Numbered from the stretch's first letter, positions 20,231 to 28,799 are shown. The stretch is DNA of 64,000 nt from an uncultured Christensenella sp. (GCA_910585685.1 CAJUEO010000008.1:20469-84468); one strand, 5' to 3'. Made by a program: numbers and translations. Notes: a model not told the origin generated them from the sequence alone.

Positions 20231-21328
20231 ATGGAAGAAGAAAATAAAAAACCCTCCGTACCCGAAACCGAGGAAAATATTAAGGACGTTGCTCCCGAAG
20301 AAGTTAAATTCAATGATTTAAACGGTGAAAGTCTGAGCGACAGAGTTAAAACTCTGTCGCCCGGAATGACCGTGCTTAAACGTTTTTTCCGTTCGAAGCT
20401 TTCGGTCGTAGGGCTTGTAATTATAATTTTGCTGTTTTTGATTTCCTTTATCGGTCCGCTTTTCTCTCCTTGGGGAGAAATGGAAGTCGACTATAAGGAA
20501 AAAACTATAGTCAACTATGAAGAGACGCGCTATGAACAGGACGGAGAAATTCACGAAGGCTATGAAATTTCTGTAGACACAAATAACCTGAACAGTCGTG
20601 CGGAAATAAGCTGGGAACATTGGCTCGGTACAGACGAACACGGCTATGATTTGTTTACAAGGCTTATGTACGGCGGAAGAGTTTCGCTTACAATCGGCTT
20701 TTTGGTAGTATTGGTTTCAACGTTGATCGGCGTTGTATTGGGCGGACTTGCAGGTTATTTCGGCGGAATAGCGGATACGATTATAATGCGTATAACCGAT
20801 ATTCTTTACTGTATTCCGCAGTTGCCGATTATGCTTATTTTCTCGGCTATATTCGACAGCCTTGCCGAAGCTGTACCGATATTCAATACAATTTGGCGAT
20901 TGTATATAATGATGGGTATTTTGACGCTTATAAGCTGGGCAGGTGTTGCAAGGCTCGTTCGCGGACAGATTTTGTCGCTAAGAGAGCAGGAGTTTATGCT
21001 TGCGGCTAAGTGCTCGGGACTGTCGGTAAAACGTAAAATATTCAAGCATCTTATTCCCAATGTAATGCCACAGCTTATCGTTTCTATGACTTTGGGCTTG
21101 GGCAGTATAATCCTTACCGAAGCAACTTTGGGCTTCCTCGGTATCGGTGCGCCTTTGGGAACGGCAACTTGGGGCGCTATGATAAACACGGCTTCCAAGA
21201 GCGTTTATCTCAACTACTATCCCAATTTCTGGGTACCCCCCGGCATTTGTATTACACTTGCGATTTTGGCGTTTAACTTTGTGGGCGACGGTCTTAGAGA
21301 CGCGTTTGACCCTAAAATGAAGAGGTAA
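20231..21328 (+). CDS. oppC: Oligopeptide ABC transporter permease OppC
   Basis: A 365-residue permease partner of OppB. A charged cytoplasmic N-terminus (about 55 residues) precedes the first helix. An extracellular segment then ends in the family motif H-W-L-G-T-D-E-H-G-Y-D-L-F-T-R. Five helices and the EAA loop (F-M-L-A-A-K-C-S-G-L-S) follow, and the C-terminus F-N-F-V-G-D-G-L-R-D-A-F-D-P-K is characteristic of OppC/DppC. The external segment between helix 1 and the L-G-T-D motif is longer than usual, with the repeated acidic-tyrosine stretch around residues 88-125. Start site GGAGG lies at 20221-20225. Confidence 0.93.
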   Translation: MEEENKKPSVPETEENIKDVAPEEVKFNDLNGESLSDRVKTLSPGMTVLKRFFRSKLSVVGLVIIILLFLISFIGPLFSPWGEMEVDYKEKTIVNYEETRYEQDGEIHEGYEISVDTNNLNSRAEISWEHWLGTDEHGYDLFTRLMYGGRVSLTIGFLVVLVSTLIGVVLGGLAGYFGGIADTIIMRITDILYCIPQLPIMLIFSAIFDSLAEAVPIFNTIWRLYIMMGILTLISWAGVARLVRGQILSLREQEFMLAAKCSGLSVKRKIFKHLIPNVMPQLIVSMTLGLGSIILTEATLGFLGIGAPLGTATWGAMINTASKSVYLNYYPNFWVPPGICITLAILAFNFVGDGLRDAFDPKMKR

Positions 21329-21330
21329 CT

Positions 21331-22650
21331 ATGTCCGAAGAGAAAAACGAGAAAAAATCACACTATATTTCGGGCGCAGAGTCACGCCGTATTGCCAAGG
21401 AAAACGCCAAGGCAACGAGATATTACGAAAAGCGTAAAAAAAGGAAAGTTAAAGATGAAGAATTCATTACCGAAATGAAGGACCCCAATAATATAATCGA
21501 GTTTGACGATTTGCATACTTTCTTTTTTACCGACGCCGGCGTTGTAAAGGCGGTAAACGGTGTTACATTTTCAATTCCCAAGGGTTCTACTGTCGGCGTT
21601 GTAGGTGAGTCGGGTTGCGGCAAGTCCGTAACTTCGCTTTCCACTATGCAGCTTGTGCAGGGACCTACGGGTCAGATTGTCGAAGGCGCAATTCGCTTTA
21701 AATCCAATTCGTTTGTAAAAGACGAAAGGGGTCGCAAAATTCCCGTTTATGAAACTCAGATCAATGAAAACGGGGAAGAAGTGCCCGTTCTTGACAAAAA
21801 GGGTAAGCCCGTAATAAAAAAAGACGTTTTGGGCGGCAATATGTATAAGCGTGAAGAGCGCGTTGTGGATATAGCAAAAATGCCTTTAGAGGCAATGCGC
21901 AGTATTCGCGGCAGGGAAATTGCCATGATTTTCCAAGAGCCTATGACGTCGCTTAATCCCGTATTCACAATTGGTAATCAGCTTGACGAAGTTGCATTTT
22001 TGCATATCGAGGGTATTTCCAAGCAGAAAGCAAAGGAAAGAAGCCTTGAAATGCTGAATTTGGTCGGTATGGCTGACCCCGAAAGTATCTATAAAAAGTT
22101 CCCTCACGAGTTGTCGGGCGGTATGCGTCAAAGGGTTATGATTGCAATGGCTTTGCTTTGCAACCCCCGTTTGATTATTGCAGACGAACCTACAACCGCG
22201 CTTGACGTTACAATTCAGGCGCAAATTCTCGACCTTTTGAGAAATATCAAGCACAAAATCAAGGGTAGCATTATGCTTATTACCCACGATTTGGGCGTTG
22301 TTGCCGAAATGGCTGATTTTGTCGTTGTTATGTACGCAGGCAAAATTATAGAAATGGGCACTGCGGAAGACATTTTCGATCGTCCTATGCACCCTTATAC
22401 AATAGGACTACAAAAAAGCAAGCCCACCGTCGATAGCGACGTTGACTCGCTCTATTGCATACCCGGTTTTGTTCCTAATCCCGTAGATATGCCCAACTAT
22501 TGTTATTTCCGCGACAGATGCGATAAATGTATCGAGAAATGTAAGGGTGACTATCCCGAGCTTGTAAAAGTAACCGATACGCACAGTGTATCGTGCTATT
22601 TGTACAAAGCTATGAATTCGAAAGAAAAGGAGGACGAAGCTAATGGCTGA
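21331..22650 (+). CDS. oppD: Oligopeptide ABC transporter ATPase OppD with insertion
   Basis: A 439-residue cytoplasmic ATPase. It shows Walker A G-E-S-G-C-G-K-S, Q-loop F-Q-E-P-M-T-S-L-N-P, signature L-S-G-G-M-R-Q-R and Walker B L-I-I-A-D-E-P-T-T-A-L-D. The C-terminal oligopeptide domain has a Cys cluster (C-Y-F-R-D-R-C-D-K-C-I-E-K-C) that in this family can hold an iron-sulphur cluster. Compared with typical OppD there is an extra segment of about 50 charged residues (roughly residues 125-180) between Walker A and the Q-loop, and a 50-residue basic N-terminal extension. It overlaps the OppF gene by 8 nt. Confidence 0.93.
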   Translation: MSEEKNEKKSHYISGAESRRIAKENAKATRYYEKRKKRKVKDEEFITEMKDPNNIIEFDDLHTFFFTDAGVVKAVNGVTFSIPKGSTVGVVGESGCGKSVTSLSTMQLVQGPTGQIVEGAIRFKSNSFVKDERGRKIPVYETQINENGEEVPVLDKKGKPVIKKDVLGGNMYKREERVVDIAKMPLEAMRSIRGREIAMIFQEPMTSLNPVFTIGNQLDEVAFLHIEGISKQKAKERSLEMLNLVGMADPESIYKKFPHELSGGMRQRVMIAMALLCNPRLIIADEPTTALDVTIQAQILDLLRNIKHKIKGSIMLITHDLGVVAEMADFVVVMYAGKIIEMGTAEDIFDRPMHPYTIGLQKSKPTVDSDVDSLYCIPGFVPNPVDMPNYCYFRDRCDKCIEKCKGDYPELVKVTDTHSVSCYLYKAMNSKEKEDEANG

Positions 22651-23821
22651 AAATCAAGCTACTAACGTTAGTATCGGTGAGCCTGAACCTCCTTTGCTTG
22701 AAGTCAGGGATTTAAAACAATATTTTGTAGTCGATAAAAATCTTTTAGGCAAGCCCACTAAATTCTTAAAGGCTGTTGACGGCGTTTCCTTTAAAGTTGA
22801 AAAAGGTAAAACGTTGGGTATAGTCGGTGAGTCGGGTTGCGGAAAAACCACTATGGGCAGAACTATTCTTCGTCTGTACGACGTTACGGGCGGTGAGATT
22901 TTGTTCAAGGGTCGCGAAGTTTCTAAGATAAGCAACGGAGAATTTAATAAGCTGCGTCCTAATATGCAGATGATATTTCAGGACCCCTATGCAAGTTTGT
23001 CCCCTCGTCTTTCGGTCGGGGAGATAATCGGTGAAGCTGTCCGCGAGCATAAAATCGTGCCCAAAGAGGAGTATCACGACTATATTTTAAGCGTAATGAA
23101 GATGTGCGGACTTCAACCTCATTACTTCGAAAGATATCCTCACGAGTTTTCGGGCGGACAAAGACAGCGTATCTGTATTGCGCGCGCGCTTGCTTTGAAA
23201 CCCGACCTTGTAATCTGCGACGAGCCTGTATCCGCACTTGACGTTTCTATTCAGGCGCAGATAATAAATATGCTTAAAGAATTGCAACAGTCGTTGCAGT
23301 TGACTTATATCTTTATATCTCACGATTTATCTGTTGTAAAGCATATATCCGACGAAGTCGGCGTTATGTATCTCGGCAGTCTTGTTGAGTACGGGTCTAA
23401 GGATGCAATATTTTCAAATACGTTGCACCCTTATACAAAAGCGCTTTTCTCGGCTGTTCCCGTACCCAACCCTCACGTTAAAATGAATAGAATTTTGTTG
23501 CAAGGAGATATTCCTTCACCCGTCAATCCTCCAAAGGGGTGCAAGTTCCACACCCGTTGCGAGCATTGTATGGACATTTGTTCGGTTGTGCGCCCCAAGT
23601 ACAAGGAAGTTGAGTCAGGTCACTTCTGTGCGTGCCATCTCTACAACACTCCCGAGGAGACCGAGCAGTGCAAAATCGATATGCAAAAAACTTTGGAACT
23701 TGAAAGAATTACTGCGCTTGCACAGAGCTATATGAAGATTGGCGGTGCAAAAAGGGCAAAGGAAGCTCAAGCAAAAGAACAGAACGAAAAGGAGAACAAT
23801 GGCGAAGAAAAAGCCGAATGA
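22643..23821 (+). CDS. oppF: Oligopeptide ABC transporter ATPase OppF
   Basis: A 392-residue ATPase that pairs with OppD. Walker A is G-E-S-G-C-G-K-T-T, Q-loop F-Q-D-P-Y-A-S-L-S-P-R, signature F-S-G-G-Q-R-Q-R, Walker B L-V-I-C-D-E-P-V-S-A-L-D, and H-loop F-I-S-H-D-L. The C-terminal domain has the Cys cluster C-K-F-H-T-R-C-E-H-C-M-D-I-C. The last 60 residues are a charged helical tail. The start is preceded by AAGGAGG inside oppD, and the 3' end overlaps the next small gene by 23 nt, so all are translated as one unit. Confidence 0.93.
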   Translation: MAENQATNVSIGEPEPPLLEVRDLKQYFVVDKNLLGKPTKFLKAVDGVSFKVEKGKTLGIVGESGCGKTTMGRTILRLYDVTGGEILFKGREVSKISNGEFNKLRPNMQMIFQDPYASLSPRLSVGEIIGEAVREHKIVPKEEYHDYILSVMKMCGLQPHYFERYPHEFSGGQRQRICIARALALKPDLVICDEPVSALDVSIQAQIINMLKELQQSLQLTYIFISHDLSVVKHISDEVGVMYLGSLVEYGSKDAIFSNTLHPYTKALFSAVPVPNPHVKMNRILLQGDIPSPVNPPKGCKFHTRCEHCMDICSVVRPKYKEVESGHFCACHLYNTPEETEQCKIDMQKTLELERITALAQSYMKIGGAKRAKEAQAKEQNEKENNGEEKAE

Positions 23822-24047
23822 CGACCTTGACATCACCACAACTTTTGCCGATATGAATATCGATGGATTTAAGTGGTATGACCCGTCTTTAAAAAAACAC
23901 GGGCGCCGCAAGGAAAAAATGAATGTCAGCCGAAAAGAGTATTGGGCAATGGTAAGGGGCGCGTTTCTTGCAATCGGTCCTTACATTCTCGGTGCAATAT
24001 TGGTTTTCGGGCTTTTGGTTTTGCTTACCTACCTATGGTTAGGTTAA
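23799..24047 (+). CDS. Small single-pass membrane protein after oppF
   Basis: An 82-residue protein. The ATG at 23799 is preceded by AAAAGGAG (23787-23794) and overlaps the end of oppF by 23 nt in another frame. The first 50 residues are charged and hydrophilic; a hydrophobic helix (about residues 54-80) ends the protein. No known family is recognised. The strong ribosome site inside oppF and the position as last gene before the terminator argue that it is real and belongs to the Opp unit, perhaps as an accessory subunit. That role is inference. Confidence 0.7.
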   Translation: MAKKKPNDDLDITTTFADMNIDGFKWYDPSLKKHGRRKEKMNVSRKEYWAMVRGAFLAIGPYILGAILVFGLLVLLTYLWLG

Positions 24048-24050
24048 ATA

Positions 24051-24092
24051 AAAAAGCGTTTGATTTGGTAGTACCCAAATCAAACGCTTTTT
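24051..24092. terminator. Bidirectional terminator between Opp operon and pyk
   Basis: A perfect 18-bp inverted repeat (arms 24051-24068 and 24075-24092) with A and T runs at its ends serves both convergent units. Confidence 0.9.
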
Positions 24093-24100
24093 AAGTGTTT

Positions 24101-25540
24101 TTAAATTGACTTAGATGTTGAGGTTATCGTTTCAACGTTAATCAAATTTGAATTTCCGCTTTTGCCGTTCGGCGTGCCGCCCGTCAAAACTATGGTATCT
24201 CCTTTTTTAACGATACCTGAATTAATAGCTGCGCGCTTTGCATAGTGGAAAAGCACGTCAACCGAGTAAAATTCTTCGCTCATAATGGGAATAACGCCCC
24301 AGCTCAACGCAAGCTTTCTGTATGCTCTCTCATCGGTAGTCATACCTATTACGTCAATTAGCGGACGGAATCTCGAAACCGTGCGCGCTGTGCCGCCCGT
24401 TCTTGTACAAACAACAATTACTTTTGCGCCGATATCGTGTGCAAGCGTGCAGGCGGAGTGCGCCAACGCCTCGGAAAGGTTTGAAATGTTGTAATCTTTA
24501 TCCTTGATATATTGAATGTAAGAGGTGTTTGCTTCGGCTTGTGCTGCAATTCTCGACATTGCCATTACGGCTTCTACGGGGTATGCTCCTGCGGCAGTTT
24601 CTCCCGACAACATAATTGCCGACGAGCCGTCGTAAACGGCGTTTGCCACGTCGGAAATTTCCGCACGCGTGGGACGGGGCTGCTTAATCATCGATTCAAG
24701 CATTTCGGTTGCCGTAATACTGCGTTTACCGCATATACGGCAGGCTTTTATTATTGATTTTTGAATTGCGGGAAGCTCCTCAAAGGGTACTTCTACGCCG
24801 AGGTCTCCGCGCGCAACCATAATCCCGTCGCAAACATTTAAAATAGAGTCGAGGTTATTTACGCCGGCGCGGCTCTCTATTTTAGCGATAATTTCAATTT
24901 CACCTTCGGGAGAACCGCATTCTTTAAGGTAATTTCTTATATCGATTACGTCCTGTGCCTTGGATACAAACGAAGCTGCGATAAAGTCGACTCCCTGTTC
25001 AACACCAAACTTCAAGTCAGCTTTATCCTGCTCGGAAAGATAGTCGAGTTTGAGCTCCTTATCGGGGAAAAACATGCTTTTTCTGTTTGAAAGTTCTCCG
25101 CCGACAATAGTTTTGCAAACGACGTTTGTTTTTTCAACCTTCACAACCTCAAAAACCATAAGCCCGTTGTTTAACAGTATCTTGTCTCCGGGGAACATCT
25201 GCTCGCAAATACCTTTAAACGAAACGCCTACGCGCGTCTTATCCCCGACAATATCTTCGGTAGTAAACGTAAAGGTATCACCCTCGTTCAGCTTGATTTT
25301 ACCGTCCTTAAACGTCTTTATTCTAAGTTCGGGTCCCTTTGTATCGAGCATTATAGGCAAGGGAACTTTCTTTTCGTCCCTGACTTTTTTTATTACGGCA
25401 ATTTTTTTTGCGTGTTCATCGTGCGTTCCGTGTGAAAAATTGAGCCTGGCTACGTTCATACCGGCGTCAACAAGGCCGGAAATAATTTCTTCGGTTTCGC
25501 TGGCAGGACCAAGTGTGCAAATAATTTTTGTTTTTTTCAT
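24101..25540 (-). CDS. pyk: Pyruvate kinase
   Basis: This glycolytic enzyme converts phosphoenolpyruvate and ADP to pyruvate and ATP. The 479-residue chain shows the N-terminal L-N-F-S-H-G-T motif, the active-site block M-V-A-R-G-D-L-G-V-E-V-P, and the signature T-A-T-E-M-L-E-S-M with M-L-S-G-E-T-A-A-G-A-Y-P. The length equals the core enzyme, without the extra PEP-utilising C-terminal domain found in Bacillus and many clostridia. A GAGGT site lies before the ATG, and a promoter is visible at 25570-25598. It is a single-gene unit ending at the shared terminator. Confidence 0.97.
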   Translation of the reverse strand: MKKTKIICTLGPASETEEIISGLVDAGMNVARLNFSHGTHDEHAKKIAVIKKVRDEKKVPLPIMLDTKGPELRIKTFKDGKIKLNEGDTFTFTTEDIVGDKTRVGVSFKGICEQMFPGDKILLNNGLMVFEVVKVEKTNVVCKTIVGGELSNRKSMFFPDKELKLDYLSEQDKADLKFGVEQGVDFIAASFVSKAQDVIDIRNYLKECGSPEGEIEIIAKIESRAGVNNLDSILNVCDGIMVARGDLGVEVPFEELPAIQKSIIKACRICGKRSITATEMLESMIKQPRPTRAEISDVANAVYDGSSAIMLSGETAAGAYPVEAVMAMSRIAAQAEANTSYIQYIKDKDYNISNLSEALAHSACTLAHDIGAKVIVVCTRTGGTARTVSRFRPLIDVIGMTTDERAYRKLALSWGVIPIMSEEFYSVDVLFHYAKRAAINSGIVKKGDTIVLTGGTPNGKSGNSNLINVETITSTSKSI

Positions 25541-25569
25541 AAATTTTTACCTCGCAAATTATCATTAAT

Positions 25570-25598
25570 ATTGTAAAATAAAATTAATTAAAAAGCAA
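25570..25598 (-). promoter_or_regulatory. pyk promoter
   Basis: Read on the minus strand: TTGCTT (25598-25593), 17-nt spacer, TACAAT (25575-25570), about 30 nt before the pyk start. Confidence 0.65.
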
Positions 25599-25616
25599 AT
25601 ATAAATGTAAAATTAG

Positions 25617-25646
25617 TTGCTTTATTTTAAATAAAAATGTTAAAAT
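25617..25646 (+). promoter_or_regulatory. rnpB promoter
   Basis: TTGCTT (25617-25622), 18-nt spacer, TAAAAT (25641-25646). The expected start near 25653 coincides with the first base of the P1 helix of RNase P RNA. Confidence 0.75.
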
Positions 25647-25652
25647 ATTTAT

Positions 25653-26008
25653 GATTTGAGTTAATTATACGGTCGCGGGCTATGAAAGTAGCGTGAGGAA
25701 AGTCCGAGCATCGAAGGGCAAGGGTGCCTGTTAACGGCAGGAGAAGGCGACTTCAAGGAAAGTGAACAGAAATATACCGCAGTTTATGCTGTAAGGTTGG
25801 AATGGCGAGGTAAGAGCTCACCGTCTATTTGGTAACAAGTAGAGCCAATTAAACCCCACCCGATGCAAGATTGGGCTATCGGCTTGTTTAAATGCAAAGG
25901 CTGCCCGTCTGCCGACAGCCGTAAATATCGCTTGAACTTGCAGGCGACTGCAAGATTAGATAGATGACCGTACACGACAGAACTCGGCTTACAGATTAAT
26001 CTCAAATT
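25653..26008 (+). ncRNA. rnpB: RNase P RNA
   Basis: The catalytic RNA that trims 5' leaders from tRNA precursors. Conserved blocks are seen in order: the CR-I core G-A-G-G-A-A-A-G-T-C-C-G-A-G-C (near 25695), A-C-A-G-A-A near 25768, A-A-G-G-T-T-G-G-A-A near 25793, and the CR-V block A-G-A-T-A-G-A-T-G-A-C-C-G with A-C-A-G-A-A at the 3' end (near 25956-25983). The ends pair as helix P1 (about 25653-25665 with 25995-26007). The length of about 355 nt is normal. A promoter precedes it and a strong terminator follows. Confidence 0.96.
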
Positions 26009-26012
26009 ATAT

Positions 26013-26050
26013 GTCCCTATCGGCGTAAATCCGCCGATAGGGACTTTTTT
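26013..26050 (+). terminator. rnpB terminator
   Basis: A 13-bp perfect stem (26013-26025 with 26032-26044), 6-nt loop and a run of seven T. Confidence 0.93.
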
Positions 26051-26064
26051 TATTTAATATCCTC

Positions 26065-26093
26065 TTGACAAAATACTTCTGTCATGATAAAAT
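26065..26093 (+). promoter_or_regulatory. Promoter with overlapping TetR-type operator
   Basis: TTGACA (26065-26070), 17-nt spacer, TAAAAT (26088-26093): a near-consensus promoter for the regulator-exporter unit. The -35 region and spacer are covered by a 19-bp imperfect palindrome, TGACA-N9-TGTCA (26066-26084), with further matches inside. This is the expected size and place for an autoregulatory TetR operator. The link to the TetR gene 60 nt downstream is inference. Confidence 0.65.
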
Positions 26094-26125
26094 AACATTG
26101 ATTATTAATAACAACCGTTATTGTC

Positions 26126-26136
26126 GGGGGGGGGGG
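26126..26136 (+). repeat. Eleven-G homopolymer tract in the TetR leader
   Basis: An uninterrupted run of 11 G lies 7 nt before the TTG start codon of the TetR gene, in the place of a Shine-Dalgarno site, in an otherwise AT-rich region. Long G tracts are prone to slipped-strand length change. Confidence 0.85.
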
Positions 26137-26143
26137 TAAGATT

Positions 26144-26695
26144 TTGCCTGCTAAAAAGGTAATTCATAAGCAAACCATTCTAAACGAGGCGTTTGAGCTT
26201 GTAAAGCAAAAAGGCATAGACGCTTTGAATATGCGTAGCTTGGCAAAGAGGTGTAAATGTTCTACTCAGCCGATATATCTTTCGTATAAGGGTATAGACG
26301 AGCTTAAAAAAGACATTTTTCAAAAGCTTATAGAAAGTTTTGACAAGTGCATAGAAGATGAAATAGCTTTAAAAAAGTATCCTGAATATAAAGCTGTGGG
26401 AATGGGCTATATACGTTTTGCCAAAGAGGAAAAAGAACTTTTTAAATTGCTGATGTTCAATAACCTGCCGAGTGAAGATTTGGATTGGCAGAAATTGAGC
26501 TTTAACGCTTCGATTCAAATGATAATAAAAAATTACGGATATAACGTAGACAAGGCGCAAATATTACACGCGGAACTGTGGGTTTTTGTTCACGGTTTAG
26601 CGTGTATGTATGCAAATAATTTAATTGATTGGGATATCGAGTTGGTCAGTCAAATGGTATCGGACGCGTATTTGGGTCTGTCTGCGCGGTTATAA
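26144..26695 (+). CDS. TetR/AcrR-family transcriptional regulator
   Basis: A 183-residue repressor. The N-terminal helix-turn-helix spans about residues 10-50, with M-R-S-L-A-K-R-C-K-C-S-T-Q-P-I-Y-L-S-Y-K-G as recognition region; the remaining helices form the ligand pocket, resembling the C-terminal TetR_C_33/WHG type. The predicted start is TTG at 26144. No normal Shine-Dalgarno is present, only the G tract at 26126-26136 and GTAAG. It lies 9 nt before the exporter genes and very likely controls them and itself through the palindrome in its promoter. The inducer is unknown. Confidence 0.88.
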   Translation: MPAKKVIHKQTILNEAFELVKQKGIDALNMRSLAKRCKCSTQPIYLSYKGIDELKKDIFQKLIESFDKCIEDEIALKKYPEYKAVGMGYIRFAKEEKELFKLLMFNNLPSEDLDWQKLSFNASIQMIIKNYGYNVDKAQILHAELWVFVHGLACMYANNLIDWDIELVSQMVSDAYLGLSARL

Positions 26696-26704
26696 GGAGA
26701 GTTT

Positions 26705-27628
26705 ATGATTATAGAAATAGAAAATTTAAAAAAATCGTTTAAAGATATTAAGGCTGTTGACGACATATCTTTTGTCGTAAAAGAGGGGGAACTGTTTGCT
26801 TTTCTCGGAGTAAACGGCGCAGGTAAGTCAACTACTATAAATATAATTAGCGGAATTTTAAAAAAAGACGGCGGTACAGTTAAAATATGCGGATACGACA
26901 TAGACAGTCAGCCCGATAAAATTAAAAATGTACTCGGTATAGTTTTTCAAAACTCCGTGCTCGATAAAAAAATGACAGTATTGGATAATTTAAAGTCGCG
27001 TGCGGCAATGTACGGCATTTTCGGCACAAAGTTCAAATCAAGACTTGACGAAATATGCGAATTGCTTGATTTGAATGAAATTTTAAAACGCCCTGTCGGA
27101 AAACTTTCCGGCGGACAGAAGAGGCGTGTGGATATTGCTCGCGCTTTATTTCACAATCCCAAACTTTTGATTTTGGACGAACCGACTACGGGACTTGACC
27201 CTAAGACAAGAATTACCGTATGGAATATAATTGACAGGCTAAGAAAGGAACAGGGGTTGACTGTATTTCTTACAACGCATTATATGGAAGAAGCGGCGGA
27301 AGCCGATTATGTCGTCGTACTCGACAGCGGCAAAAAGGCGGCGGAAGGCACTCCGCACGACCTGAAAACCAAATATGCAAACGATTTTATAAGACTGTAC
27401 GGCGTTACAGGGGAAATTCGAAGCATATTGGATAAGCTGCAACAAGAAAATAAAATTATTTCCTTTCAAACAAAGCGCGACTATTTGGAGGTGGAACTTA
27501 AAAGTACTTCGTCTGCAACAGATATAATTTGCGCTTATCCTCATATTTTTAAAGACTATGAGGTTTTAAAGGGCAATATGGACAACGTATTTTTAAAAGT
27601 AACGGGCAAGGACATAAACGAGGTTTAA
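26705..27628 (+). CDS. ABC exporter ATP-binding subunit (DrrA-like)
   Basis: A 307-residue ATPase of the ABC-2 exporter class. Walker A is L-G-V-N-G-A-G-K-S-T-T, signature L-S-G-G-Q-K-R-R-V-D-I-A, Walker B L-L-I-L-D-E-P-T-T-G-L-D and H-loop F-L-T-T-H-Y-M-E-E-A. The C-terminal 80 residues form the regulatory tail common in DrrA-type proteins. A GGAG site precedes the ATG. It works with the permease encoded one nt downstream, most likely exporting a drug or hydrophobic compound sensed by the TetR protein. Confidence 0.92.
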   Translation: MIIEIENLKKSFKDIKAVDDISFVVKEGELFAFLGVNGAGKSTTINIISGILKKDGGTVKICGYDIDSQPDKIKNVLGIVFQNSVLDKKMTVLDNLKSRAAMYGIFGTKFKSRLDEICELLDLNEILKRPVGKLSGGQKRRVDIARALFHNPKLLILDEPTTGLDPKTRITVWNIIDRLRKEQGLTVFLTTHYMEEAAEADYVVVLDSGKKAAEGTPHDLKTKYANDFIRLYGVTGEIRSILDKLQQENKIISFQTKRDYLEVELKSTSSATDIICAYPHIFKDYEVLKGNMDNVFLKVTGKDINEV

Positions 27629-27629
27629 T

Positions 27630-28562
27630 ATGGGAGAATGTAGAAAATTAGTTTCGCTAATAAAAAGAAACACCAAATATTATTTTAAAGACACTTTTAT
27701 GTTCTGTATGTCTTTAATAACGCCCGTAATATTGTTTGTCCTATTTGTGACGTTTTTAAGAAATGTTTACATAGATAGCTTTAATCAGGTGTTTGAGAAA
27801 AACAATTTGACCATAGCCGAAAGTATTATAAACGGTTGCGCCGGTGCCTGGCTTATGTCGTCTATACTAAGCGTAAGTGCAGTTACCGTTGCATTTTGTT
27901 CGAATGTGGTTATGATAAACGATAAAATTGAGGGCAACATTAATGATTTTACAGTATCTCCTGTAAAAGGTCCGACAATTTCAATAGCTTATTTTGTTTC
28001 AAACTTTTTTGTTACTTTCATTGTATTGCTGGTCGTAATGGCAATAGGTCACATATATCTTGCCTGTGTGGGTTGGTATATTTCCGTTTCAGACGCATTT
28101 TTAATTATTGTGGATATAGTTTGCGGAATATTGTTCGGAACTTTACTTGCAGCAGTAGTTGAAAGTTTTGTTTCGACTCAGGGCGGACTTTCCGCTGTAT
28201 CAACCTTGGTTTCGTCAATGTACGGTTTTATATGCGGTGCTTATATGCCAATTTCATCTTTTGCCGAGGGGTTGCAGAATACTCTTTCGCTCTTGCCGGG
28301 AACTTATGGCGTAGGCATAATGCGTCACCATTATATGAACGGCTATATGCAGGCGTTTGCAGATGAAATGCGCCTGCAAGCAGTTGACGAGACAACAATT
28401 TCGAATATTATAAACGGAATGCGCGATAGTTTTGATGCAAATTTATACTTTTTCGGCAATGAAGTGCCGCTTGGCGCCATGTACGGTATTTTGCTGGGAA
28501 CCTGCACATTGCTTGCTGTTGCATTTGTAGGAATAGTAATAATAAAAAATAAAAGAAAATAG
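27630..28562 (+). CDS. ABC-2 type exporter permease
   Basis: A 310-residue membrane protein with six predicted helices. The first lies at residues 25-45 and the last near the C-terminus before a basic tail. The central part has the ABC-2 motif region V-S-S-M-Y-G-F-I-C-G-A-Y-M-P-I. It is the membrane partner of the ATPase just upstream. A large loop (about residues 220-275) precedes the last helix, as usual in this family. Confidence 0.9.
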   Translation: MGECRKLVSLIKRNTKYYFKDTFMFCMSLITPVILFVLFVTFLRNVYIDSFNQVFEKNNLTIAESIINGCAGAWLMSSILSVSAVTVAFCSNVVMINDKIEGNINDFTVSPVKGPTISIAYFVSNFFVTFIVLLVVMAIGHIYLACVGWYISVSDAFLIIVDIVCGILFGTLLAAVVESFVSTQGGLSAVSTLVSSMYGFICGAYMPISSFAEGLQNTLSLLPGTYGVGIMRHHYMNGYMQAFADEMRLQAVDETTISNIINGMRDSFDANLYFFGNEVPLGAMYGILLGTCTLLAVAFVGIVIIKNKRK

Positions 28563-28571
28563 GAGATTTTT

Positions 28572-28763
28572 ATGAAAAAATATGAATTTGTTAGTTTAAA
28601 GCTTAAAAACAGTCCGCCGGGAAGTGCGTTTCTTGAAGGGCACAGAGAGTTGATAAACGAATATGCGAAAAAAGGATTTGAATATAAAGGCTATGTGCCG
28701 ACACACCAGGGCGCAAGCGGAAAGGCGGTAGAAATAGATTTGATTTTTGAACGCGAAGAGTAG
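28572..28763 (+). CDS. Small DUF4177-like protein
   Basis: A 63-residue protein starting M-K-K-Y-E-F-V-S-L and ending in a predicted beta strand V-E-I-D-L-I-F-E-R. The layout strand, helix (H-R-E-L-I-N-E-Y-A-K-K-G-F-E), strand fits the DUF4177 family of small cytoplasmic proteins. A TAGGAG site precedes the ATG. It sits 9 nt after the exporter permease and probably belongs to that transcript. Function is unknown. Confidence 0.75.
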   Translation: MKKYEFVSLKLKNSPPGSAFLEGHRELINEYAKKGFEYKGYVPTHQGASGKAVEIDLIFEREE

Positions 28764-28770
28764 TATTTTA

Positions 28771-28799
28771 TTGCAAAAACGGTAAATTTGTGCTATAAT
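28771..28799 (+). promoter_or_regulatory. Promoter of the aminopeptidase gene
   Basis: TTGCAA (28771-28776), 17-nt spacer, TATAAT (28794-28799). The leader is about 22 nt and holds AGAGG before the ATG at 28828. Confidence 0.8.

Noticed and set aside
21886..22392. 168-codon open frame on the minus strand
   Set aside because: Antisense of oppD across its conserved ATPase motifs; no independent support.
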